Origin: a virus
DNA length: 57,721 nt
Strand: one strand, 5' to 3'
Virus record (IMG/VR): IMGVR_UViG_3300030104_001324
Location: 1-57,721 of that record
The notes below the pieces were generated by a model. It made no database searches. It had not been told where the DNA came from and was given only the letters and a program-made list of their open reading frames with translations. The position numbers and the translations under genes were made by a program. Of this stretch, positions 1 through 7,565 are shown one piece after another. Numbering within the stretch: position 1 is the first letter of the stretch; each line of letters starts with the position of its first letter.

Positions 1-166
1 GTAGCAGATAAACTGTCTGGAGCATTAAGCATCATGGAGATAACATAATATGCCCTATATTGGAGTAGAACCAGAGTCTAACTTTCAGACTGCTCCTGCT
101 GTTGTCAGGTTTAGTGGTGATGGTTCAGACACAACCTTTGCACTAGGCAGAACTATTGGCTCTGTG
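1..166. repeat. Terminal redundancy, left copy (identical to 57556-57721)
   Basis: Bases 1-166 are identical to 57556-57721. The repeat starts inside the last codons of the gene at 57244-57603 (its last coding bases and stop are repeated here at 1-48) and runs into the adaptor gene at 50. Because it lies inside coding sequence with no special boundary, it most likely reflects closure of a circular or circularly permuted genome in assembly, not a packaged direct terminal repeat. Confidence 0.95.
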
Positions 167-502
167 CAAGACATACTTGTGTCAGTAGATGGTGTTATAC
201 AGGACACTGCAGCGTATACTGTACCTGATGGGTCAACACTAACCTTTAGTGCTGCACCTTCTTCTAACTCAGGTAATAATATTTTTGTATACTTTCTAGA
301 GACAGGTGGAGCTTCTGTTGTACCTGAAGACCAATTCAAAGGTAACTTTAAAAATGGTGGTATGTTTAGATTAAACGCACAGTCTCTAACAACAAGCCTA
401 TCTATACTAGCTACAGAAAATGCTACAGTTACAGGTGCATTGTCTATAGCTTCAGGTAATACACTAACGATTGAAAGTGGTGGGAGGCTAGTAGTACTAT
501 GA
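50..502 (+). CDS. Tail fibre adaptor / structural protein, first MPYIG copy
   Basis: A 150-residue beta-rich protein starting MPYIG, with a stretch of the form DGSDTTFALGR...DILVSVDGVIQD...YTV..GSTLTFSAAP that recurs at the N-termini of marine phage tail proteins. The start sits two bases after the stop of the preceding gene (the stop at 46-48, repeated at 57601-57603). It overlaps the next fibre gene by four bases (ATGA-type coupling). A paralogue with the same MPYIG start lies at 3240-3704 and heads a second cassette. Function is inferred as the virion-proximal attachment piece for the short fibres encoded downstream; no enzymatic motif is visible. Confidence 0.7.
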   Translation: MPYIGVEPESNFQTAPAVVRFSGDGSDTTFALGRTIGSVQDILVSVDGVIQDTAAYTVPDGSTLTFSAAPSSNSGNNIFVYFLETGGASVVPEDQFKGNFKNGGMFRLNAQSLTTSLSILATENATVTGALSIASGNTLTIESGGRLVVL

Positions 503-999
503 GTACGTTAAAAGTAGATACAATACAACATAGTGGTGGCACTACAGGTTTAACTATAGATTCTAGTGGAAGAATTAAATACCCTGCACAAGTTCGTTTT
601 TTAGCTATAGGGTCTGCTGATGGTTTTCTTACAACAGCGACTTTACCTTTTCCTACAGTAGTTAGAAACATCGGCTCAGGATATAATAACTCTACTTACA
701 AATTTACTGCTCCGATAAGCGGATGCTATTTTTTTAACCTTCATCAATACGTTAAATGTGACTCTGGTGAAAGTATAGGACTTGAGTTTCGTAAAAATGA
801 TGCTGAACTACTTACTGCCCCAAAAATTTATTTTCATCCTGATAATATGAACTCTGGAGGAGAAATTGAACAAATACAGTCTACATCAGCCATGATTGAT
901 TTATCTGCTACAGATACTATTCATGTTATTTATTCTGGTAATGGAGAATATTACAGTGGTAATCAATGGTCACAATTTAGTGGATATTTATTAGGATAA
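499..999 (+). CDS. Short tail fibre with C1q-like tip
   Basis: A 166-residue protein. Residues 1-30 (MSTLKVDTI, then a GLTIDSSGRI element) match the N-terminal anchor seen on several neighbouring fibre proteins. Residues from about 33 resemble a C1q/TNF-like jelly roll: a YKFTAPISGCYFF segment followed by alternating beta strands, ending in FSGYLLG. The gene at 3701 has the same architecture and nearly the same ending (FTGFLIG). Likely a trimeric receptor-binding fibre tip. It overlaps the adaptor gene upstream by four bases. Domain assignment is by sequence pattern only. Confidence 0.65.
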   Translation: MSTLKVDTIQHSGGTTGLTIDSSGRIKYPAQVRFLAIGSADGFLTTATLPFPTVVRNIGSGYNNSTYKFTAPISGCYFFNLHQYVKCDSGESIGLEFRKNDAELLTAPKIYFHPDNMNSGGEIEQIQSTSAMIDLSATDTIHVIYSGNGEYYSGNQWSQFSGYLLG

Positions 1000-1002
1000 A
1001 AC

Positions 1003-1416
1003 ATGAGTACACTTTTATTAAACACACTAACAGGCAAAACCTCCGCAGGGTCTATCGTGGTGACAGGCGAAGGTGGTTCTACAACTACGAATATGCAACA
1101 GGGATTATGTAAAGCATGGATAAACTTTACAGGTATAACTACTACTGCAGCTAGAGATTCATTTAATATGAGTATTCAGACAGATGTAGGTGCAGGACAA
1201 ACGACATTAGCTATTACAAGTGATATGGGTAATGCTAATTATAGTGGTTACTACTTTACAAGTGCGGCAACAGGAACGGCTTATAGTAACTTTGGTAACG
1301 CATTTACTGGTGGTTTTGGAAGTTTTGCAGCAGGTCAATGTAGTGTCAATGCTTACACTTCTACTAATTTTGACTCATATCAAAACCTAGTTGGGTTATT
1401 TGGAGATTTAGCATAA
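1003..1416 (+). CDS. Short tail fibre protein, GDLA family copy 1
   Basis: A 137-residue Gly/Ser/Thr-rich beta protein. Its first 45 residues (MSTLLLNTLTGKTSAGSI, then a T.N.QQGL.KAW element) are clearly paralogous to the protein at 4838-5275, and it ends in GDLA like the proteins ending at 1808 and 5275. The N-terminal M-S-T-L anchor links it to the other short fibres. It starts three bases after the previous stop and overlaps the next start by one base. Probably an accessory or alternative fibre tip; no recognised enzymatic domain. Confidence 0.6.
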   Translation: MSTLLLNTLTGKTSAGSIVVTGEGGSTTTNMQQGLCKAWINFTGITTTAARDSFNMSIQTDVGAGQTTLAITSDMGNANYSGYYFTSAATGTAYSNFGNAFTGGFGSFAAGQCSVNAYTSTNFDSYQNLVGLFGDLA

Positions 1417-1808
1417 TGGTAGCACATGGAACAATAGCATTTGACACGCTCACAACGTCTGACCAAGTAAAGTCTGGTACTGAAAAGTCTATAGATACGA
1501 GCTATCTTTTTAATGGTGTAATTAAAATGTGGACAGACGTAGACCATGTAAGTGCGGAAGTAGATGATAGTTTTAATGGAAGTGGAATAACAGATAATGG
1601 TGATGGAAATTTAACCGTTAGTTACACAAACAATATGGCATCTGCATACAGAATGTTATGTGGAAATGATGAAAAATATGGTATAGGTGAGATATATAAT
1701 GGTAGCGGAACATCATCTCATCTTCACAGAACTAGAGGAGATGGTAGTTATACAGGGCTTATTGATACTGCTTCAACTAATAGTGGAACTTTTGGAGACT
1801 TAGCATGA
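1416..1808 (+). CDS. Short tail fibre protein, GDLA family copy 2
   Basis: A 130-residue protein. After a divergent N-terminus (MVAHGTIAFDTL) it has an IKMWTDVDH...DSFNGSGITDNGDGNLTVSYTN segment matching the KAW...RDS...G.VDN.PGNMT.S.TN pattern of the 4838 protein, and it also ends in GDLA. It therefore belongs to the same fold family as its neighbours at 1003 and 4838. The start codon overlaps the upstream stop by one base, suggesting translational coupling. Its role as a fibre or decoration protein is inferred from context. Confidence 0.55.
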   Translation: MVAHGTIAFDTLTTSDQVKSGTEKSIDTSYLFNGVIKMWTDVDHVSAEVDDSFNGSGITDNGDGNLTVSYTNNMASAYRMLCGNDEKYGIGEIYNGSGTSSHLHRTRGDGSYTGLIDTASTNSGTFGDLA

Positions 1809-2293
1809 TAGAGACACCAGAGTTTCAAGGCACACACTTATGGGAGCGTTTATGTTGGGCAAAGGAGAAGCTAGAGCCTTACAGGAGCGAGTACTGCATA
1901 GTGTGGGAAGACCCTAATGAAATGGAAAATCCTGCTAAAGTTTCACACCCAGACCCTAACTGGATGGCTTGTGCATTACAGGGTGGAATACTACCACCAG
2001 TACAATCCTATTGGGAACTAAAGAAGGACGAAGCAAAGCCTGACTTTGTAAAACATACCAGAGGTCCAGAGCTTCTACACAATATGAAACCTATTGACGC
2101 TATGACAGAAGAAGAAGCAATAGAGTATTTAATAATGAAGGACATACCTGAACATGTCTGGAGAGATTGGGATAAATCCAATAAGCCACGATTGGTTATC
2201 TGCAAAAAGAGTCAACTTCCTGCAACTAGGGAGTGGAGAAATGCGTGGCAAATAAGTGATGAACTCACTGTTGAGACATCAGTAGCCGCATAA
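1805..2293 (+). CDS. Hypothetical protein in tail-fibre operon, possible fibre assembly factor
   Basis: A 162-residue mixed alpha/beta protein rich in Trp and charged residues, quite unlike the Gly/Ser/Thr-rich fibres around it, so probably not a virion fibre itself. It overlaps the upstream gene by four bases (ATGA). No motif is recognised. Its position between fibre genes, followed by a second soluble helical protein, suggests a chaperone or assembly role, but this is inference. All three Asp-Pro pairs in the first part use GAC-CC codons, part of the GATC avoidance of this block. Confidence 0.55.
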   Translation: MIETPEFQGTHLWERLCWAKEKLEPYRSEYCIVWEDPNEMENPAKVSHPDPNWMACALQGGILPPVQSYWELKKDEAKPDFVKHTRGPELLHNMKPIDAMTEEEAIEYLIMKDIPEHVWRDWDKSNKPRLVICKKSQLPATREWRNAWQISDELTVETSVAA

Positions 2294-2307
2294 AGGAGTA
2301 TTAAACT

Positions 2308-2685
2308 ATGGTGAAAACTTATATTATGGACATGGATGGCAAGACTGTTGATAGCTCATCAGTAACTAAACCATCTGACAGACACTTCAGAGGAGCATGG
2401 AAACTTTCAAGTGACTCTAAAGTTATAGCCGAAGACATGACTAAAGCTAAAGTTATCTTCAAAGATAAAATTAGAAGAGTACGTCAGCCTCTACTGGACG
2501 CTGAAGACGTAGTGTACATGAAGGCACTAGAAGCTAGTGACTCATCAGCACAAGCTGCAAGTATAGCTAAGAAGAAGAAACTTAGAGATGCACCTGCTAC
2601 AACAGCTATTGAAAATGCTGACACTATAGCTAAACTAAAAGCAGCTTGGGATACAAGCACATTGGGTACTAGCCCTTACGCATAA
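2308..2685 (+). CDS. Probable tail fibre assembly chaperone-like protein
   Basis: A 125-residue, largely helical protein with a good AAGGAG ribosome site. The middle (about residues 50-75: KDKIRRVRQPLLDAEDVVYM) resembles the R..RD.LL...D helix of tail assembly chaperones of the Caudo_TAP/XkdW kind, and the C-terminal third is Ala/Lys-rich helix. It sits directly after another soluble protein within the fibre operon, as chaperones usually do. The family assignment is a pattern resemblance, not proven. Confidence 0.5.
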   Translation: MVKTYIMDMDGKTVDSSSVTKPSDRHFRGAWKLSSDSKVIAEDMTKAKVIFKDKIRRVRQPLLDAEDVVYMKALEASDSSAQAASIAKKKKLRDAPATTAIENADTIAKLKAAWDTSTLGTSPYA

Positions 2686-2695
2686 GGATAAGTAA

Positions 2696-3229
2696 ATGGC
2701 ACTGACACAGGTTAATGAGTTTGGGTTTTCAGGTTATGAACACCACTGGTGGGCATATAATGGTAGTCAAGGTTTAAGTGAAAATGACCCTGACACCTTA
2801 ACTAGTTTTACAACTCTTCATAACGTATCAAGTACCCATCATAATTACTATAAACAATTAGGTAACACTTCCTTTACTCATTCAAGTGGCATATTTACTT
2901 TTCCACGAACAGGCACTTGGAAAATTCATTTTGTTCTAAACTTATTAGATAATGATGCGTCTTCAAGACATATTAATGCCTATATAGGTATTAGTGCAGA
3001 TAGTGGCTCAAGTTACGTTAGTTTTAATGGTGGGTATGGTGCATTTGTTCATGTTACTTCTAATTCATATGCTCAAGTCGATGCAACTAGATTAGTAAAC
3101 GTAACTGATGCCTCTACATTTAGATGTAGGTTTCAAGGATATTCTAGTACTGCTATAGATACGGTTCAAAAATATGATAACCAAGGTTTTTCAAACGTAA
3201 CATTTGAACGTATAGGAGAATCACAATGA
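2696..3229 (+). CDS. Short tail fibre protein with C1q-like beta domain
   Basis: A 177-residue protein rich in aromatic residues, His, Ser and Thr. A FTFPRTGTWKIHFVLNLLDND stretch near residues 68-88 followed by regular beta strands resembles the C1q-like jelly roll of marine phage fibres, where F.AP..G.Y.. marks the first strands. It lacks the S.L.VD.I anchor of its neighbours and begins MALTQVNEFGF instead. It ends just before the second MPYIG adaptor gene, so it closes the first fibre cassette. Receptor binding is inferred. Confidence 0.55.
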   Translation: MALTQVNEFGFSGYEHHWWAYNGSQGLSENDPDTLTSFTTLHNVSSTHHNYYKQLGNTSFTHSSGIFTFPRTGTWKIHFVLNLLDNDASSRHINAYIGISADSGSSYVSFNGGYGAFVHVTSNSYAQVDATRLVNVTDASTFRCRFQGYSSTAIDTVQKYDNQGFSNVTFERIGESQ

Positions 3230-3239
3230 GGATAAGTAA

Positions 3240-3704
3240 ATGCCATATATAGGTAAAGCACCAAAGAACTCAGTCCGTAATCGCTTCACATATCAAGCGA
3301 CAGCAGGACAAACATCATTTAGTGGCAGTGACAGCAACTCGCTAACACTCAGCTATCCAGACAGTTTGTACATGGACGTATATCAAAATGGAGTGATGCT
3401 CAAAGCAGGTACAGACTATACCGCTACGACAGGAACAACAGTAGTGCTAGTTAGTTCTGCATCAGCAAATGACGTAGTGGAGATGGTAGTCTATGATGTG
3501 TTTGACGTAGCCAATAGCTACTCTAAGACTGACTCAGATACACGCTATCCATTCTTGGGTAACAACTCCATCATTAGAACTAATGGCAACTCTATTAGTA
3601 CAGACATTACAATAGACAGCAGTACAAATGGCTTATCGGCAGGACCAATCACAGTAGGTTCTTCTAGCACTGTAACTGTTGCAGGACACTGGAGTATCGT
3701 ATGA
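3240..3704 (+). CDS. Tail fibre adaptor / structural protein, second MPYIG copy
   Basis: A 154-residue beta-rich protein starting MPYIG like the one at 50-502. The shared plan is MPYIG, a Thr/Ser-rich strand region (FTYQATAGQTSFSG), a YMDVYQNGVMLKAGTDYT segment typical of phage tail proteins, and a short beta ending. It heads the second cassette and overlaps the following C1q fibre by four bases, exactly as the first copy does. The same short GAGGATAAGTAAATG-like leader precedes this gene and the one at 2696, suggesting duplicated translation signals. Confidence 0.7.
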   Translation: MPYIGKAPKNSVRNRFTYQATAGQTSFSGSDSNSLTLSYPDSLYMDVYQNGVMLKAGTDYTATTGTTVVLVSSASANDVVEMVVYDVFDVANSYSKTDSDTRYPFLGNNSIIRTNGNSISTDITIDSSTNGLSAGPITVGSSSTVTVAGHWSIV

Positions 3705-4204
3705 CAAGTAAACTTATAGTTGACAGTATAGAAGGTAGAACAGGCAAAGGTTTTTTAACACCTGATAGACCTGCTTTTTCAGTCAAAAGAATCACAGGAA
3801 GTGGAACGGCCCTTAGTGGGCATATTACATTGAATACAGTTAACTTTAATGTGGGAAATTGTTGGGATGGTACAAATAAATTTCAAGCTCCAGTAGCAGG
3901 AATTTACTTTTTTAGTCTTACTGCATTTTCTTGTGATAGTAATGCAAGTGGTCAGGATGATGGTGCGGCAGTTAAAGTATATATTGAGCAAGATACAGAT
4001 TCAAGTTTTGGTTCACCAACTATGATTGCTACAGTTTACGCATTTGGTACTGGTGCAGATATTTTTTACCCTGTTTCAATAAGTGGTACAGCTTCACTTG
4101 TGGCTAATGAGTATGTACGAGTTAATGTACCAACTGGATACATATATGCTAGTACATTAGCTTCAAATTACCCTCCGATTTTTACTGGATTTTTAATAGG
4201 ATAA
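3701..4204 (+). CDS. Short tail fibre with C1q-like tip, second cassette
   Basis: A 167-residue protein. The N-terminal anchor (MTSKLIVDSIEGRTGKGFL) is followed by a C1q-like domain: KFQAPVAGIYFFSLTAF at about residues 65-82, then beta strands, ending FTGFLIG. It parallels the 499-999 product in length, domain and position after an MPYIG adaptor. The two tips have diverged strongly in sequence, as expected for alternative receptor-binding domains. Confidence 0.65.
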   Translation: MTSKLIVDSIEGRTGKGFLTPDRPAFSVKRITGSGTALSGHITLNTVNFNVGNCWDGTNKFQAPVAGIYFFSLTAFSCDSNASGQDDGAAVKVYIEQDTDSSFGSPTMIATVYAFGTGADIFYPVSISGTASLVANEYVRVNVPTGYIYASTLASNYPPIFTGFLIG

Positions 4205-4208
4205 ACAA

Positions 4209-4838
4209 ATGACAAGTGAACTAAGAGTAGACAAAATACATAACGAAGGTGGAGACAACGATAGCGGATTGGATATGTCCACTAATGATGTTGTTAAAAT
4301 TAAAATAGCAGGAGCAGAAAAGGCAAGTTTTAGTGCTAACGGTAATCTATTACAAGGCTGTACTGCAACTCCAAGTGCTACTGTTTCAGGTAATTTAATT
4401 AGAAATATTTACGATGTTGGTGCGTGTCTTTTTTCTCTTGGCAATAGTTATACATCATCTGCTGAAATGCTAGTATTTATGAATGGAAATGGAAACGTAG
4501 GTAGTATTGATACAAGTGGAAGTGGTACGTCTTATAATACCTCCTCAGACTACAGGTTAAAAGAAAATGTAACAACCTCTTGGGATGCTACATCAAGATT
4601 GAAACAACTCAAGCCAAGTAGGTTTAACTTCAAGGCAGACAAAGATATAACACTTGATGGTTTTCTAGCACACGAAGTTTCAAGCGTAGTGCCTGAAGCA
4701 GTTACAGGTAAAAAAGATGAAGTAGATAGTAGTGGAGAAATAGTGCCACAAGGTATTGACCAATCAAAATTAGTACCTCTTCTTGTCAAAACTATCCAAG
4801 AATTAGAGGCTCGTATAGCTGCACTGGAGGCTAAATAA
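4209..4838 (+). CDS. Tail fibre with C-terminal peptidase S74 intramolecular chaperone
   Basis: A 209-residue protein. It has the MTSELRVDKI anchor, a short beta region (to about residue 105), then an S74 domain from about residue 113: SDYRLKENV, a LKPSRFNFK strand, GFLAHEV..VVPEAV, and a C-terminal coiled coil ending in LEARIAALEAK. In S74 domains the chaperone assists trimer folding and cuts itself off just before the conserved Ser; the Ser-Lys dyad would be S113 and K118, with the usual spacing of five. The fibre part left after cleavage is unusually short, about 112 residues. It overlaps the next start by one base. Confidence 0.8.
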   Translation: MTSELRVDKIHNEGGDNDSGLDMSTNDVVKIKIAGAEKASFSANGNLLQGCTATPSATVSGNLIRNIYDVGACLFSLGNSYTSSAEMLVFMNGNGNVGSIDTSGSGTSYNTSSDYRLKENVTTSWDATSRLKQLKPSRFNFKADKDITLDGFLAHEVSSVVPEAVTGKKDEVDSSGEIVPQGIDQSKLVPLLVKTIQELEARIAALEAK

Positions 4839-5275
4839 TGGCAAGTGAACTTAAAGTAAATACACTCACAGGAGTTAGCACAGCAGGTAGCATTGCAGTC
4901 ACAAGTGAAGATAATAGCACCACAATTAATCTACAGGGCGGTTTAACTAAGGCTTGGTGGATGTTTGACCAAGCTAATACTAACCCCGGAACTACACGAG
5001 ATTCTTTAGCTGTAAGTGGTATAGTAGACAATTCTCCGGGTAATATGACCGCTTCATTTACAAATCCTTTTGCAAGTAGTACAAGATATTCTGCAACATC
5101 TTGTATGGCTTATCAAAATGATACAATAGCTAATGCTTTTAGAGGTAATGGTAATATAGTAAGAGCAGCAGGGTCATTACAATGGATATGTGTCTTTGTT
5201 AGTTCAACAGGAGGAGCAGGGTCAGTAGAAGATGACGATGAAAACTCTTGGCAACTTTGTGGAGATTTAGCATGA
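4838..5275 (+). CDS. Short tail fibre protein, GDLA family copy 3
   Basis: A 145-residue paralogue of the 1003-1416 product: the same N-terminal plan (MASELKVNTLTG.STAGSI, then STT.N.QGGLTKAW) and the same GDLA ending. It also carries the RDSLAVSGIVDNSPGNMTASFTN segment that matches the 1416-1808 product, so it bridges the two first-cassette members. The start overlaps the upstream stop by one base and its stop overlaps the next ATG. Probably an alternative fibre or decoration subunit. Confidence 0.6.
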   Translation: MASELKVNTLTGVSTAGSIAVTSEDNSTTINLQGGLTKAWWMFDQANTNPGTTRDSLAVSGIVDNSPGNMTASFTNPFASSTRYSATSCMAYQNDTIANAFRGNGNIVRAAGSLQWICVFVSSTGGAGSVEDDDENSWQLCGDLA

Positions 5276-6345
5276 GTAAAGCGGCAGAACTAGCGGCACT
5301 AATTGCCAATGTAAATAAGGGTAGCTCGTTAGGTAATAAAAATTTTATTATTAACGGTGGTATGCAAGTTTGGCAGAGAGCAACTTCGGCAACAGCGGCA
5401 GTAGATGGTGCTTATAAAACTGTTGATAGATTTTTTAATTGGGTCAGTGGTGGTGGAGCATATACAACAGAACAATCTACAGGTCACTTAGCTACCACAG
5501 GACATGAAAATGCACTAAAACTTGCTGTAACAACTGCTGATACTTCTATTGCGGCAGGAGATTATTATGTTATTGGTTACAAAATTGAAGCTCAAAACTT
5601 ACAGTCTTTTAAGTATGGTTCTTCTTCCGCAAACGCAGTTACTTTATCATTTTGGATTAGAGCTACAAAGACAGGAACACACACCCTTTTCTTTTCAAAA
5701 AACGATAGCACCCAGTATATTTATGTTGCAGAGTACACTATTAGTGCAAGTAATACTTGGGAGTATAAAACTATAACCATAGAACCTGACAGTAATATTA
5801 AAGCAGCAGGGGGAGCAATAACAGATGATAATGGAGCAGGTATTACGATTGGTTTTGTTTTAAAAGAAGGCTCAAATTATGAAGGAGCAACAGCTAATGC
5901 TTGGAATACGAGCAAATATACAACCAGTAATCAAGTTAACAATATGGATAGCACTTCTAATACTTGGTATTTAACAGGAGTGCAACTTGAGATAGGGAAG
6001 GCTACGGCATTTGAGCATGAACCATATGATGCTACACTTAAAAAGTGCCTCCGCTATCACTATCAGTACACTACTTCAGGATTATCTGATTATCCTGCAT
6101 ACTTTTCTACTCCTTATAGTCCTGCGTCACAAGATGGTAGTTTACCAAATAGTTCTGCCATTTTAACAGTAGTACACCCAGTTCCTATGAGGGCTGCACC
6201 AACACACCCTGCAACAACAGTTGTGGGTAGTACTTCTTTGAGCAGAGATACTAGTACTGTATATCATACAGTTTATCAAATGGGCAGTTCAACAAGTAAT
6301 GAAGCTCAAAGTATAAGTGCTGCTACAATAACAGCAGAATTATAA
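5272..6345 (+). CDS. Tail fibre / spike protein with NFIINGGMQVWQR domain
   Basis: A 357-residue protein. I chose the ATG at 5272, which overlaps the upstream stop (ATGA), over an in-frame ATG 24 bases upstream that would add eight poorly fitting residues. Residues about 20-40 carry NKNFIINGGMQVWQRAT followed by KTVDRFFNW, a motif repeated in many phage tail proteins at the start of a beta-sandwich, probably carbohydrate-binding domain. The GVQLEIGKATAFEHEPYDATLKKCLRYH element near residue 245 is typical of the same family. Likely the largest receptor-binding protein of the second cassette. Confidence 0.7.
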   Translation: MSKAAELAALIANVNKGSSLGNKNFIINGGMQVWQRATSATAAVDGAYKTVDRFFNWVSGGGAYTTEQSTGHLATTGHENALKLAVTTADTSIAAGDYYVIGYKIEAQNLQSFKYGSSSANAVTLSFWIRATKTGTHTLFFSKNDSTQYIYVAEYTISASNTWEYKTITIEPDSNIKAAGGAITDDNGAGITIGFVLKEGSNYEGATANAWNTSKYTTSNQVNNMDSTSNTWYLTGVQLEIGKATAFEHEPYDATLKKCLRYHYQYTTSGLSDYPAYFSTPYSPASQDGSLPNSSAILTVVHPVPMRAAPTHPATTVVGSTSLSRDTSTVYHTVYQMGSSTSNEAQSISAATITAEL

Positions 6346-6356
6346 GGAGAAATAAT

Positions 6357-6563
6357 ATGGGTTTTGTATGTTCAGAATTTACTACTGCAAAAAAGTTTCA
6401 GAGGGTTAAAGAAGATGATGGAAGTGTGTCTAATCATTGTATCAAAGTTATTAAAGCAGATGACTCAATAGGTTTTATGCCAATGGTTATGGACAATATG
6501 GATTATAAATACCTAACAGAACAAGTTGCGGCAGGTAAACTAACAATCTCAGACGCTGACTAA
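6357..6563 (+). CDS. Small conserved-type hypothetical protein after fibre operon
   Basis: A 68-residue acidic protein with a strong AAGGAG site seven bases before its ATG. Nothing in it is recognised. Its stop codon is part of the unusually perfect Shine-Dalgarno sequence of the next gene (AAGGAGGTG at 6562-6570). Context suggests a small tail-module or lysis-region protein. Confidence 0.6.
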   Translation: MGFVCSEFTTAKKFQRVKEDDGSVSNHCIKVIKADDSIGFMPMVMDNMDYKYLTEQVAAGKLTISDAD

Positions 6564-6574
6564 GGAGGTGTACC

Positions 6575-7054
6575 ATAGACCCATTAACAGTCAGTGCTGC
6601 AATATCCACAGCTACGGCTGCATTTAATGGGATTAAACAAGCCTTCCAAGCAGGGCGAGACTTGGAGGCAATGGCAGGTGACTTATCCAGATGGATGGGA
6701 GCAGTCAGTGACGTAGACCACATACACAAGTCTTCTAAGTCACCGTCCATGTTAAAGAAGATGTTCGCTGCTCAGTCAGTAGAACAAGAAGCGATAGAGG
6801 CATTTGCTGCAAAGAAGAAACTACAGCAACAGCGTGATGACCTAAAGACATATATCATGTTCACTCAGGGAACTAAGGCTTGGGATGAACTGCTTCAGAC
6901 AGAAGCTGACATTCGTAAGCAAAGAAAGAAGATGGTGTATGAAGCTCAACAGAGAAGAGAAAAAATACTTAACATTGTGTTTATCTGTCTCGCTCTTGTT
7001 GCTCTTACCATTCTTGCTAGCGGATTGCTCTACGTTATTGTCATCAATATCTAA
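6575..7054 (+). CDS. C-terminally membrane-anchored protein; probable AUA start codon
   Basis: The frame open to 7054 has no ATG near a ribosome site at its natural beginning. A nine-base Shine-Dalgarno match at 6562-6570 points to ATA at 6575, giving 159 residues beginning (M)DPLTVSAAISTATAAFNG. The first usable canonical codons are TTG 6662 and ATG 6671, which would remove about 30 protein-like residues. The middle is charged and helical, and residues about 131-158 form one hydrophobic membrane segment at the C-terminus. Function unknown; it lies with two other membrane or exported proteins. ATA may be a true start or a one-base change from ATG. Confidence 0.65.
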   Translation: MDPLTVSAAISTATAAFNGIKQAFQAGRDLEAMAGDLSRWMGAVSDVDHIHKSSKSPSMLKKMFAAQSVEQEAIEAFAAKKKLQQQRDDLKTYIMFTQGTKAWDELLQTEADIRKQRKKMVYEAQQRREKILNIVFICLALVALTILASGLLYVIVINI

Positions 7055-7331
7055 GGCAGACGCACACGAACATAAGTATACACCTACATTAGAGAACGGA
7101 CACTTAACTATATGTAGGTTGAAAAAAGTAGAGAAGGCACACCAGAACGCTAACGGACAAGACGGAATAAGTTGGTGGTGTTTATATGAAGGTGCAAACG
7201 GTAGTGGGTTTTTAGAGTTAGTTGACTCTTATAAACTGTGTCCTAAACAAGTGGTCTGTGAGTATGACCCAAAAGATAAACCACCTAGCATAGATGATAT
7301 GTTACAAGCAATGAAGGACGCATTTAAATAA
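6939..7331 (+). CDS. Exported small protein with signal peptide
   Basis: A 131-residue protein whose first 115 bases overlap the end of the preceding membrane protein gene in another frame. I prefer ATG 6939 (MKLNREEKKYL, then a Leu-rich core) over ATG 6885 because it gives a classic signal peptide: basic start, LCLSVSLLLLLPFLL core, and a possible signal peptidase I site after SISKADA. A Cys at LLADC could hint at a lipoprotein, but the lipobox is imperfect. The mature part has several Cys and Trp residues. The nested arrangement recalls overlapping spanin genes, but the topology does not match a spanin pair. Confidence 0.6.
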   Translation: MKLNREEKKYLTLCLSVSLLLLLPFLLADCSTLLSSISKADAHEHKYTPTLENGHLTICRLKKVEKAHQNANGQDGISWWCLYEGANGSGFLELVDSYKLCPKQVVCEYDPKDKPPSIDDMLQAMKDAFK

Positions 7332-7561
7332 TGGAAATTAACCCTATACTATTCTGGAACTTAATACTGACACTCGTAATAGCTCCTGCCTTTTGGACAT
7401 TTAGAGGCTTAATTACAGAGGTAAAACGCATAGACATACTTGTAAATAAAACTAGAGAAGAGTACGCTTCACGAGATGATGTTAAGGAAGAAATGAAGAC
7501 AGTACACGAAGCTATGCATCGTATAGAAGACAAGCTAGACAAGTTATTGATTAAGGGTTAA
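7331..7561 (+). CDS. Small membrane protein with coiled coil (holin- or spanin-like)
   Basis: A 76-residue protein with one N-terminal membrane segment (about residues 7-27) followed by a charged coiled coil (EEYASRDDVKEEMKTVHEAMHRIEDKLDKLL). It starts on the last base of the upstream stop. Such one-span proteins are common near phage lysis or virion genes and are often labelled holin-like or inner-membrane spanin. A separate three-span holin and endolysin pair exists at 38.3-39.4 kb, so its role here is uncertain. Confidence 0.6.
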   Translation: MEINPILFWNLILTLVIAPAFWTFRGLITEVKRIDILVNKTREEYASRDDVKEEMKTVHEAMHRIEDKLDKLLIKG

Positions 7562-7565
7562 ATAA

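Noticed and set aside
1-166. Biological direct terminal repeat of T7 type
   Set aside because: The repeat begins and ends inside genes with no boundary signals; assembly closure of a circle explains it more simply.
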